DNA from: an uncultured Campylobacter sp.
Lineage (GTDB): Bacteria; Campylobacterota; Campylobacteria; Campylobacterales; Campylobacteraceae
Assembly (NCBI RefSeq): GCF_938039245.1
Contig: NZ_CALHVN010000025.1
Coordinates: 1 to 64,000 of the forward strand
DNA: 64,000 nucleotides
Reading direction: 5' to 3'
Shown: one piece after another, positions 25,730 through 34,159 of the stretch
Position numbering within the stretch: the stretch's first letter is position 1
Layout: each line of letters opens with the position of its first letter
Notes under the pieces: generated by a model
Databases searched by the model: none
Told to the model about the DNA's origin: nothing
What the model saw: the letters and a program-made list of their open reading frames with translations, nothing else
Position numbers and translations under genes: made by a program

Positions 25730-26281
25730 ATGGAACGAAATTTAAAAAAAGTAGAGAGATTTTTTGGTAAATTAGGCGACATCGCGGGCTACGTCTGTAT
25801 ACTCGTGATGTTTTTGATGATTGCGGACGTTTTTTTTAACGTCACGGCGAGATATTTTTTCAAATACGGCAACGTAGGCCTGCAAGAGCTTGAGTGGCAC
25901 TTTTTTAGCGTCATCATCCTGCTTGGCATGAGCTACGCGCTAAAAGACGACGCTCACGTGCGAGTGGATATATTTTACGAAAAGATGAGCGTAAAGAAAA
26001 GGGCGCTCATAAATATGGCGGGCGTCATCCTTTTTATCCTGCCGCTTGCGCTTTTGGTCGCGTGGCTGAGCTGGGACTACGTCGTGGAGGCGTACGAGAG
26101 TGGCGAGGGTAGCGCAGATCCTGGCGGTTTGCCGCACCGCTGGGTTATCAAGGCTTTTATACCGTTTAGCTTTTGGCTACTTATATTTTTTAGCGTCGGA
26201 TATTTTATAAAGTGGCTAAACGTCTATCTGGATGCCGGGTCAAATTTAAGCAAAACCGCGCAACAAGGAGAGGGAAAATGA
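25730..26281 (+). CDS. TRAP transporter small permease (DctQ-like)
   Basis: 183 residues, four membrane helices. Family features: MIADVFFNVTARYFFKYGNVGLQELEWH (about 27-54; E-E-x near helix 2) and DDAHVRVDIFYEKMS (about 75-89). Partner of the large permease in Na+-dependent uptake of organic acids through a periplasmic binding protein. It starts right after the SNF gene, and its stop overlaps the DctM start in ATGA. Confidence 0.88.
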   Translation: MERNLKKVERFFGKLGDIAGYVCILVMFLMIADVFFNVTARYFFKYGNVGLQELEWHFFSVIILLGMSYALKDDAHVRVDIFYEKMSVKKRALINMAGVILFILPLALLVAWLSWDYVVEAYESGEGSADPGGLPHRWVIKAFIPFSFWLLIFFSVGYFIKWLNVYLDAGSNLSKTAQQGEGK

Positions 26282-27603
26282 CCGGCATAGTAATGTTTTT
26301 AGCCGCGCTTTTTATGCTTGCTATCGGCTTTAGCGTCGCATTTACGTTTGGCGCGATAGCCGTCATTTTCGGACTCATCGGCGGTATGGTCGAGAGCTTT
26401 GGCGACGGGGGCGGCTTTATGGGCGGGCTTGAGATTTTTAAAGAGACCTTTAACTTCATGCCTTATCGCATCTACTCGATAATGGAAAATAAAATCCTCA
26501 TCGCCGTGCCGCTTTTCGTTTTTATGGGAATTATTTTACAAAAGACCAAGCTAGCCGAGAGATTGCTTGAGAGTATGGCGTTTTTATTCGGCGAGATTAG
26601 AGGCGGCGTGGCGATTAGCACCGTGCTAGTGGGCGCGCTATTAGCCGCATCTACGGGCGTCGTGGGTGCTAGCGTCGTAGCTATGGGCGTCATGAGCTTG
26701 CCTGTTATGCTAAAGTACAACTACAACAAAGCTCTAGGCTGCGGCACTATCTGCGCTTCGGGCACGCTTGGGCAGATCATCCCGCCTTCGATCGTTCTGA
26801 TTATCCTAGGCGACGTCTTTACGGTGCCCGTCGGCGATCTTTTCCGCGAGGCGATATATCCGGGTCTTGCGCTCGTGGGCGCTTATATAGCCTACATCCT
26901 CATCGTCTCTTACGTTAAAAAGGACTACGCGCCGCCCGTCGTAGTAGAGAGCGATATGCCTAAATCAAAGCAAATTTTAAACGCTATCCTCGCGATTTTG
27001 CCACCGCTAGTGCTTGTCGTGCTGGTGCTTGGTTCGATATTTGAAGGCATCGCTACGCCGACTGAGAGCTCGGCGTTTGGCTGCGTGGGCGCGATCTTGC
27101 TTTCGGTTTTTTATAAAACTTTTTCGTTTAAAATGCTAAAAGAAGCGCTTGAAGAGAGCGTCAAAACCACGGCCATCGTCTTTACTATCCTTATCGGCGC
27201 GACGGCGTTTTCGATGGTGTTTAGCTACACCGGAGGCGACGAGATAGTCGAGGAAGTTATGTCAAATTTACCGGGCGAAAAATGGGGCTTTATCGTCTTA
27301 TCGATGATTACGATTTTCGCGCTGGGATTTTTTATAGACTTCGTCGAGATTTCGTATATCGTGCTACCGATCTTGGCGCCGATTGCCGTAAATTTAGGCA
27401 TAAATCCGCTCTATTTTGCCATCGTTATCGCGATGAACTTACAGACGTCGTTTCTCACGCCGCCGTTTGGCTTTAGCCTCTTTTACCTAAAAGGCGTGGC
27501 GCCCGCAGAGATTAAGACTTCTGATATCTACAAAGGCGTCGTGCCTTTTATCGGACTGCAAATTTTAGTTTTAGCGATTTTTGCCGTTATTTTGTTGAGC
27601 TAG
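26278..27603 (+). CDS. TRAP transporter large permease (DctM-like)
   Basis: 441 residues from the ATG preceded by AAGGAGAGGGAAA and overlapping the dctQ stop; an in-frame extension from 26212 is not likely used. About 12 helices with TRAP motifs such as GTLGQIIPPSIVLIILG (about 160-176), ATPTESSAFG (about 260-269) and LQTSFLTPPFGFSLFY (about 388-403). No DctP binding-protein gene lies next to it. Confidence 0.9.
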   Translation: MTGIVMFLAALFMLAIGFSVAFTFGAIAVIFGLIGGMVESFGDGGGFMGGLEIFKETFNFMPYRIYSIMENKILIAVPLFVFMGIILQKTKLAERLLESMAFLFGEIRGGVAISTVLVGALLAASTGVVGASVVAMGVMSLPVMLKYNYNKALGCGTICASGTLGQIIPPSIVLIILGDVFTVPVGDLFREAIYPGLALVGAYIAYILIVSYVKKDYAPPVVVESDMPKSKQILNAILAILPPLVLVVLVLGSIFEGIATPTESSAFGCVGAILLSVFYKTFSFKMLKEALEESVKTTAIVFTILIGATAFSMVFSYTGGDEIVEEVMSNLPGEKWGFIVLSMITIFALGFFIDFVEISYIVLPILAPIAVNLGINPLYFAIVIAMNLQTSFLTPPFGFSLFYLKGVAPAEIKTSDIYKGVVPFIGLQILVLAIFAVILLS

Positions 27604-27625
27604 ATTTAAATTTAACGTTTTGGGC

Positions 27626-27631
27626 TATAAT
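27626..27631 (+). promoter_or_regulatory. -10 box of the DUF4139 gene
   Basis: TATAAT in TGGGCTATAATTTTTC, 27 bp before the ATG at 27658, after the TRAP operon stop. It suggests the DUF4139 gene has its own promoter. Confidence 0.55.
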
Positions 27632-27657
27632 TTTTCAAATTTATCCAAAGGAAAAAA

Positions 27658-29097
27658 ATGAAAAAAATAGCCCTGATCTCGACGCTTGCCGCGCTGGCTA
27701 GCGCGCAGAGCAATCTACTGGAGATCTACAAAAACAAGTCCTTCATCCACCAAAGCTTCGTCGATCAAAAAAGCGAATTTAGCCTAAATTTACCCGAGTT
27801 CGTAGCGCTTGAGGATATCGACGTGAGCGCGTCGTGCGAGCTAATCAGTCTAAATTTAAACGAACCAAAACCGTTAGAAGACGAAAGATACGATAAATTT
27901 AAAAAAGCTCAAAACGAGTTTGAAGAGCTGGGAAATAAGGTAGGCGCACTAAACGCGAAAAACAAATTTTTAAATAATTTCTCGGCTTTCAAAGAGCAAA
28001 GCGTCGAGAATTTGAGCGCCGATGCGGATAAATTTTACGATATAACGCTAAAAGCACTAGCCGAGGCTTCGCAGGCTAAAAAGCTGCTTAACGACGCGAA
28101 TCTAAAAATGCAAGAACTAGAAAGAGAGGTCGTAAATTTTCAAAAGCTAGACCTTAAATTCGAATGCGATCCAAAACAGGTCAAAATCTCCTATCCGGTG
28201 GGCGTTAGCGTAAATTTAAAAAATAAAATTTCCGCCCTGGTCGAAAAAGGCAAGGTCGAAATCTCGCAAAATTTGACCCTAAAAAATCCTCTTTATACGG
28301 ATTTATCAAATCTCACGATCGCGCTTTATCCGTTTTACTACTCGTCAAATTTGACGCCTGAGCCTTTTTATCCGTGGTACGAGGGCAAGGCAGAACCTAT
28401 GCTAGCAGCGGCCCCGGCAGCGATGGAGGCCTACGATAGAGCCGCGGTCGCGCCGATGAAAAAGGCAAAGCAAGTATCCCGTAATTACGCTAAAGAGACG
28501 GAGGCTAGCAACGTCCAAAACGAGCTTGCAAATACTTGGCGCATCGATAACGTAAGTCTAAAAGCGGGCGAGGAAAAGAGCTTTAGCTACGACAAGCAAA
28601 GCCTTGACGCGAAATTTGACCTAGTTATCGACGGATACGGCGGAGCAAACGCATACGTTAGAGCTAAATTTAAGCCCGAACGAAGCGTAGAGAGTTCGGA
28701 CGCGGAGTTTAAAATCGGCGACGTGAATATCGGCAAAAGATACGTAGGCTACGCTGCGGGCGAGGAGGCCGAGGAGTTTTTCGGCAAAAACGAGCTTGTA
28801 ACCGTAAAAAAGGAAAATAACGGCGAATTTACGAAAGAGTCGTTTTTCGGCTCGAAAAATAAAATCTCGCAGGGCTATAAATTTATCGTAAAAAACGGCT
28901 CTAAATTCGCGTGGGACGTGGTCTTGCAGGAGCGAGCGCCCGTTAGCGCGCATGAAAGCGTAAGCGTAAACATGAAAAACGATCCCAAAGAGAGCGAACT
29001 GGATAAAGAGGGCAAGGTGACGTGGAAATTCGCGCTTAAACCAAACGAGAGCAAGGAGATAAATTTCGCTTACGAGCTGACTAAGCCCGGGAAATAA
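27658..29097 (+). CDS. Secreted DUF4139-family protein
   Basis: 479 residues with signal peptide MKKIALISTLAALASAQ. An N-terminal segment with helical coiled coil (about 70-170) is followed by beta-rich domains. The C-terminal half has the DUF4139 (mucoidy-inhibitor A-like) character: RNYAKETEASNVQNELANTW, VYVGYAAGEEAEEFFGKNELVTVKKE-like passage (about 360-390), NGSKFAWDVVLQERAPVS. The family's function is unclear; periplasmic or surface location is likely. It stands between its own promoter and the stacked inverted repeats at 29159-29480. Confidence 0.7.
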   Translation: MKKIALISTLAALASAQSNLLEIYKNKSFIHQSFVDQKSEFSLNLPEFVALEDIDVSASCELISLNLNEPKPLEDERYDKFKKAQNEFEELGNKVGALNAKNKFLNNFSAFKEQSVENLSADADKFYDITLKALAEASQAKKLLNDANLKMQELEREVVNFQKLDLKFECDPKQVKISYPVGVSVNLKNKISALVEKGKVEISQNLTLKNPLYTDLSNLTIALYPFYYSSNLTPEPFYPWYEGKAEPMLAAAPAAMEAYDRAAVAPMKKAKQVSRNYAKETEASNVQNELANTWRIDNVSLKAGEEKSFSYDKQSLDAKFDLVIDGYGGANAYVRAKFKPERSVESSDAEFKIGDVNIGKRYVGYAAGEEAEEFFGKNELVTVKKENNGEFTKESFFGSKNKISQGYKFIVKNGSKFAWDVVLQERAPVSAHESVSVNMKNDPKESELDKEGKVTWKFALKPNESKEINFAYELTKPGK

Positions 29098-29158
29098 CGG
29101 CACAAAATCTAGCTTAAATTTGCTTGCTTCGGCTTGTCTTTTTGCCCTATACGTCGTT

Positions 29159-29218
29159 GGATTTAAATTTTACTCGGTCACTACCGACGAGGTAGCTCCC
29201 GTCGTAAAATTTAAATCC
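29159..29218. repeat. 15-bp perfect inverted repeat
   Basis: GGATTTAAATTTTAC (29159-29173) and GTAAAATTTAAATCC (29204-29218), spacer 30 bp, which itself contains TCGGT-CACT-ACCGA. First of several inverted repeats in the 512-bp gap between convergent genes. No gene is seen in the gap. Confidence 0.7.
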
Positions 29219-29393
29219 GCCTCGTCTAGAACAAAAATACTTCGCCTTATCTTTTTGCATTCAAATTTGAAGTCAAATTTGTAAATTTGAGTCGCCGAGA
29301 CCCGTACCTTGAAAATGTAAATTTAAACCTGCGACGCTTTGCGTCAGCAAAGCCATGTCGCCACCTTAAAAGCGTCGTAGGGGGAGGGGGATT

Positions 29394-29441
29394 TAAAGGG
29401 GGTGGGGAGCGACTTCGCAATTTAAGCCCCCACCCCCTTTA
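29394..29441. repeat. 14-bp G/C-rich inverted repeat
   Basis: TAAAGGGGGTGGGG (29394-29407) is the complement of CCCCACCCCCTTTA (29428-29441). An additional G-run (GGGGGAGGGGG, 29380-29390) lies just upstream, so the region can also form alternative G-rich structures. Confidence 0.75.
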
Positions 29442-29446
29442 TATAA

Positions 29447-29480
29447 AGTAAAAAACAACCTCAAACGGTTGTTTTTTACT
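29447..29480. terminator. Bidirectional rho-independent terminator
   Basis: AGTAAAAAACAACC (29447-29460) and GGTTGTTTTTTACT (29467-29480) form a perfect 14-bp stem with a 6-nt loop. Because A- and T-runs are inside the stem on both sides, it can end transcripts from the left (DUF4139) and from the right (29610-30617). Confidence 0.8.
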
Positions 29481-29609
29481 CAAGGAAACCAAGCTCGCAA
29501 TGCCAAATTTTAACCAAGCCAAATTTACTATCGTCGAGATGCGGGTCTCGGTGCGTCAAATTTTATAAATTTAACTCCGAATTTATCCATAAAATTTAAC
29601 CCGCAAAAG

Positions 29610-30617
29610 CTAAAAACCAAACTCAGCGTAAAATTCGTTCAGGTAGTCCGAGTAGTATGTGTTGCCGTTTCTAGCGTCAAATTCGCCCGCTAGCCGTAAA
29701 GCCGTTTTGTAGTCGTTCTCGTCGCCAAACGCGCTAACTGCGATGAAAAATCGCAGGTCGTTTAGATCGTCGTTGCCATCTAGGATCGCCGCGGAGTGCT
29801 TGCAAGCTAAATTTAGCGCCGTCTCGCGCTCGTCTAGCCTAGCGGCGATCTCGATGAGCGGGGCGATCTCGTTTATGACGCGAGGATTTGACTCGATCGT
29901 CGCCGCGGCCTTTGGTAAAAGGGCTTTTGCCTCTTCTATCTTGCCTGTTTTAATCATGCTAAAAAGTATCGGCGCGTAGGTCGCGTGAGGTACTTCGGCA
30001 CAGGTTAGCTCGCCTGAGAGTATCGGCGCGGCAAGCTCCAGCGCCGCTTCGTGCTCGCCTGCAAAATTTAAATACGCGATCTCATCGCTTGCTTCGCACG
30101 CCTCGCAATCACCCATATCGTCCTTGGCGAGCTTTTTCCACAGCTCATAGTTTGCCTTCGCCTCCCTAGCGTCGCCCATATCGATGTTTTGATTCATCAA
30201 GGCCTTGTAGTAGGCTGCCAGCGAGAGCTCCAAGCGCTCGTAGTAAAACAGCATCGCTTCGTTTACCTTGTCTATGAGCTCTTTTTCTATCGCCGAGCTT
30301 TTAGCGATGCCAGAGACGATCCATTTAAATTTCCACAGGCAGTCTACAAAGTCGTCAAAATTCGGATATTCGCTCTCGTTTTCTTTTAAATTTTGCGCGA
30401 TGTAGCCCGTGAGCCACATTAGCGCTCTGGTTCTTAAAAATGCGCCGAATTTTTCAAATTCCTCGTTTAGCACAAAGTCGCAAATTTGCGCGGCAAACGC
30501 CAAATCCTGCGCCTCTACGGCGTCTCTTATCTCGTCAAGTAGATACTCCTCTTTATCCATCAGCCTATCAAATTCTTTTAGCTTTTTATAAAGCTCTTCT
30601 AGCGTGCGCTCTTGCAT
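29610..30617 (-). CDS. Hypothetical helical (TPR-like) protein
   Basis: 335 residues, acidic, nearly all helix, without signal peptide. Repeated helix pairs such as AALELAAPILSGEL, IEEAKALLPKAAATIES and RETALNLACKHSAAI suggest tetratricopeptide-like solenoid repeats, so a scaffold or protein-binding role is possible. RBS GGGGAG before ATG. It sits alone on the minus strand, divergent from pycB. No family recognised with confidence. Confidence 0.6.
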   Translation of the reverse strand: MQERTLEELYKKLKEFDRLMDKEEYLLDEIRDAVEAQDLAFAAQICDFVLNEEFEKFGAFLRTRALMWLTGYIAQNLKENESEYPNFDDFVDCLWKFKWIVSGIAKSSAIEKELIDKVNEAMLFYYERLELSLAAYYKALMNQNIDMGDAREAKANYELWKKLAKDDMGDCEACEASDEIAYLNFAGEHEAALELAAPILSGELTCAEVPHATYAPILFSMIKTGKIEEAKALLPKAAATIESNPRVINEIAPLIEIAARLDERETALNLACKHSAAILDGNDDLNDLRFFIAVSAFGDENDYKTALRLAGEFDARNGNTYYSDYLNEFYAEFGF

Positions 30618-30725
30618 TTGCTCCCCTTGTTAAACATTTTTGTGATAATGCTTTGATTTATTATATCCACTTAATCTAAAACAAGGTAAAATTAGCACGA
30701 TTTTGAAATTTTATAAGGCGGCAAA

Positions 30726-32546
30726 ATGGCGAAAAAATTTATAGACGTTATGGATACTACCTTTAGAGACGGCTTTCAGTCGGTTTTCGGCGCGCGCGTG
30801 GCGATGGCTGATTTTCTGCCCGCGGTTAGCGCGGCTAAAGAGGCCGGTATAACGCACTTTGAGTTCGGCGGCGGGGCGCGGTTTCAGAGCCTTTATTTTT
30901 ATCTAAACGAAGACGCGTTTGCGATGATGGATAAATTTCGCGAAACCGTCGGGCCCGAGGCAAACCTGCAAACTCTAAGCCGCGGCGTAAATACCGTGAC
31001 GCTAGACACAGGCAGCCGCGAGCTGGTTGATCTGCACGCGAAGCTCTTTAAAAAGCACGGCACGACCACGATACGAAACTTCGACGCGCTAAACGACGTA
31101 GAAAATTTAAAATTTTCCGGCGAGCGTATCGCTCATCACGGCCTAAAGCACGAAGCGGTCGTCACGATGATGGATCTGCCAGCAGGCTGTTCGGGCGCGC
31201 ACGATGTGGCGTTTTACGAGCGGATTTTGCGCGAAATTTTAGACGCGGGCATCCCGTATCACAGCATTTGTTTCAAAGACGCCAGCGGCACCTCTAGTCC
31301 GCAAAAAGTATATGAGACCATCAAAATGGCTCGCAAACTCCTCCCGCAAAATACCCACATTAGACTCCATACTCACGAAACCGCAGGCGTTAGCGTCGCG
31401 TGCTATATGGCTGCTTTAGAAGCGGGCGCAGACGGCATAGATCTAGCCGCAAGTCCGGTTAGCGGCGGCACCAGTCAGCCTGATATCCTAACGATGCTGC
31501 ATGCCGTTAAGGGCAAAAACTACGATCTGGGCGGACTTGACGTGGAGAAAATTCTAAAATACGAAAGCGTGCTAAATGAGTGCTTGAAAGATTATTTCCT
31601 GCCGCCTGAGGCCGTGCAGGTTAGCCCGCTCATCCCGTTTAGCCCGATGCCCGGCGGCGCGCTAACGGCAAATACCCAGATGATGCGCGACAATAATATC
31701 CTGGATAAATTCCCCGAAGTCATCCTCGCGATGCGCGAAGTCGTGCAAAAGGGCGGCTACGGCACGAGCGTGACGCCTGTGAGTCAGTTTTATTTCCAGC
31801 AGGCGTTTAATAACGTAATGTTTGGCCCATGGAAAAAGATCGCCGAGGGCTACGGTAAAATGGTGCTAGGCTACTTCGGCAAGACGCCGGTGGAGCCCGA
31901 TAAGAGCGTAGTTAAGCTAGCTAGCGAGCAGTTAAGCTTAAAACCGACCAAAGAACACGCCATGGATATCGCGGACAAAGACGAGAGCAAGTCGCTTAAA
32001 TTTACGCGCGAGCTGCTTAAAAAAGAGGGTATCGAGCCTAGCGAGGAAAATATCTTTATCGCTGCGGCGTGCAAAGAAAAGGGCATCGCGTTTTTAAAAG
32101 GCGAAGGCAAGATAAATATCCGAAAAAAATCCGCAAACGCGTGCGAAACGAGCGCGCCGACTCCACGTGTAAAAACTCCGATAAACGAAAAATACAGCGT
32201 CACCGTAAACGGCAAGAAATTTGACGTCGAGGTCTCGGACGCTGAGGGCAAAGCCGAGATAAAAAGCGTAAAACCCGCAAGCGTAGCGCACATGCCGCCT
32301 CCGGAGCTCTCGCCGGCTAAAACGACCGGCGGCAGTGGCGAACCTGTAAAAAGCACGCTTCCTGGAAACGTGTTTAAAATCCTAGTCGCAGTGGGCGATA
32401 GCGTGAAAAAGGGGCAAAGGATGTTCGTGCTAGAGGCCATGAAGATGGAAATAGACGTAAACGCTCCAAAAGACGGGCTGGTGACGTCTATCGAGGTACA
32501 GCAAGGACAAACCGTAGCAAACGGTCAAATTTTAGCGAAAATTTAA
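30726..32546 (+). CDS. pycB: Pyruvate carboxylase subunit B / oxaloacetate decarboxylase alpha-type biotin protein
   Basis: 606 residues. Carboxyltransferase domain (HMGL-like, about 1-290) starts VMDTTFRDGFQSVFGARV and has the metal-site HLHTHETAG-type motif (RLHTHETAGVS) and CFKDASG. A conserved carboxylase domain runs about 290-470, a Pro-rich linker follows, and the C-terminal biotinyl domain has EAMKMEI (biotinyl Lys about 577). It transfers carboxyl to pyruvate for oxaloacetate. The position beside pckA fits an anaplerotic/gluconeogenic pair; no pycA is in the window. Confidence 0.93.
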   Translation: MAKKFIDVMDTTFRDGFQSVFGARVAMADFLPAVSAAKEAGITHFEFGGGARFQSLYFYLNEDAFAMMDKFRETVGPEANLQTLSRGVNTVTLDTGSRELVDLHAKLFKKHGTTTIRNFDALNDVENLKFSGERIAHHGLKHEAVVTMMDLPAGCSGAHDVAFYERILREILDAGIPYHSICFKDASGTSSPQKVYETIKMARKLLPQNTHIRLHTHETAGVSVACYMAALEAGADGIDLAASPVSGGTSQPDILTMLHAVKGKNYDLGGLDVEKILKYESVLNECLKDYFLPPEAVQVSPLIPFSPMPGGALTANTQMMRDNNILDKFPEVILAMREVVQKGGYGTSVTPVSQFYFQQAFNNVMFGPWKKIAEGYGKMVLGYFGKTPVEPDKSVVKLASEQLSLKPTKEHAMDIADKDESKSLKFTRELLKKEGIEPSEENIFIAAACKEKGIAFLKGEGKINIRKKSANACETSAPTPRVKTPINEKYSVTVNGKKFDVEVSDAEGKAEIKSVKPASVAHMPPPELSPAKTTGGSGEPVKSTLPGNVFKILVAVGDSVKKGQRMFVLEAMKMEIDVNAPKDGLVTSIEVQQGQTVANGQILAKI

Positions 32547-32564
32547 TCTAAAAAAGGAAGAAAA

Positions 32565-34142
32565 ATGGTAAATGAAATAGAAAAATTAGGGCTTAAGGAT
32601 ATCAAAAAAATCAACCACAACCTAAGCTACGACGAGCTTTTCGAGCTTGAAAAGGCGATGAATGAAGGGCGCGTATCAAGCAACGGCACCTTTATGGTCG
32701 ATACCGGCATCTTTACGGGTCGCAGCCCCAAGGATAAGTACTTCGTAAAACAGGATCCGAGCCAAAAATACATCGCCTGGGGCAAGGTAAATCAGCCCAT
32801 CTCAAAAGAGCTTTTTGACAAGCTTTTAGCCAAAGCAAAAGCTCAGCTAAGCGGCAAGGAAATCTTTATCCAAGACGCATTTTGCGGCGCGAGCGAAAAG
32901 AGTAAAAAATCGGTTCGTTTCGTAACCGAAGTCGCATGGCAGGCGCATTTCGTAAAAAATATGTTCATCCGTCCAAACGAGGCTGAGCTGGCTAAATTTA
33001 GCCCTGATTTCGTGGTTTTCAATGCGTGCAAATGCAAAAACGAAGATTACGCGAGCGACGGGCTGCATTCCGACGTTTTCGTTATCTTTAACGTCGAGGA
33101 AAATGTCGCGGTTATCGGCGGCACGTGGTACGGCGGCGAGATGAAAAAGGGAATTTTTTCGATGATGAATTACTGGCTGCCGCTTGAGGGCAAGCTAAGC
33201 ATGCACTGCTCGGCAAACGTGGGCAAGCAGGGTGACACGACGCTATTTTTCGGCCTAAGCGGCACAGGCAAAACGACGCTATCGACCGATCCTAATCGCA
33301 AGCTAATCGGCGATGACGAGCACGGCTGGGACGATGAGGGTATATTTAACTTCGAGGGAGGATGCTACGCGAAGTGCATAAACTTAGACCCGAGCAGCGA
33401 GCCCGAAATTTACGCCGCGATCAAACGCGACGCGCTGCTTGAAAACGTAGTCACCAACGAAGCTGGCGTCGTGGACTACAAAGACGGCAGCAAGACCGAA
33501 AACACACGCGTCAGCTACCCGATCTATCACATCGACAACTACGAGCCAAGCTCTGCGGGCGGCCATCCGAAAAACATAATCTTCCTAACAGCCGATGCAT
33601 TCGGCGTTTTGCCGCCGGTCGCAAAGCTTACTAAAGAGCAAGCAATGTATTATTTCCTAAGCGGCTACACGGCAAAAGTCGCGGGCACCGAGCGCGGTAT
33701 CACCGAGCCCGTGGCGACCTTTAGCGCGTGCTTTGGCGAGCCGTTTATGCCGCTACATCCGACCGTTTACGCTAAGCTGCTGGGCGAAAAGATCGACAAA
33801 CATGGTGTCAGCGTCTATCTCATAAACACCGGCTGGAGCGGCGGCGCATACGGCGTGGGCAAGCGAATGAGCATCAAAGCTACGCGCGCCTGCATAAACG
33901 CGATACTGGACGGCAGCATCAAAAAGTGCGAATTTGAAAATTTCGAGAAATTTAACCTAGCGATTCCAAAAGAGCTCGCAGGTGTCGAGACGAAGCTGCT
34001 AAATCCGATTAACACGTGGGAAAATAAGGACGAGTACGTCGCGACTCGCGATAAACTAGCGGGTATGTTTGAGGCGAATTTTAAACGCTACGAGGACGTA
34101 AAAGAGGGCGTGGAATACGCAAAAGCAGGCCCTAAGGCTTAA
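32565..34142 (+). CDS. pckA: Phosphoenolpyruvate carboxykinase (ATP)
   Basis: 525 residues. It converts oxaloacetate + ATP to PEP + CO2. Visible: TGIFTGRSPKDKYFV (about 48-62), the P-loop GLSGTGKTTLSTD (about 228-240), and the kinase-2 region LIGDDEHGWDDEGIFNFEGGCY (about 247-268). RBS AAGGAAG, 18 bp after pycB, hence one operon. In C. jejuni the same pair adjoins two SNF genes and atpE, as I recall. Confidence 0.97.
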   Translation: MVNEIEKLGLKDIKKINHNLSYDELFELEKAMNEGRVSSNGTFMVDTGIFTGRSPKDKYFVKQDPSQKYIAWGKVNQPISKELFDKLLAKAKAQLSGKEIFIQDAFCGASEKSKKSVRFVTEVAWQAHFVKNMFIRPNEAELAKFSPDFVVFNACKCKNEDYASDGLHSDVFVIFNVEENVAVIGGTWYGGEMKKGIFSMMNYWLPLEGKLSMHCSANVGKQGDTTLFFGLSGTGKTTLSTDPNRKLIGDDEHGWDDEGIFNFEGGCYAKCINLDPSSEPEIYAAIKRDALLENVVTNEAGVVDYKDGSKTENTRVSYPIYHIDNYEPSSAGGHPKNIIFLTADAFGVLPPVAKLTKEQAMYYFLSGYTAKVAGTERGITEPVATFSACFGEPFMPLHPTVYAKLLGEKIDKHGVSVYLINTGWSGGAYGVGKRMSIKATRACINAILDGSIKKCEFENFEKFNLAIPKELAGVETKLLNPINTWENKDEYVATRDKLAGMFEANFKRYEDVKEGVEYAKAGPKA

Positions 34143-34159
34143 ATTTAAAGGGCGCGGGA

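Noticed and set aside
31871..32440. 189-codon reverse frame in pycB
   Set aside because: Shadow of the conserved carboxylase/linker sequence.
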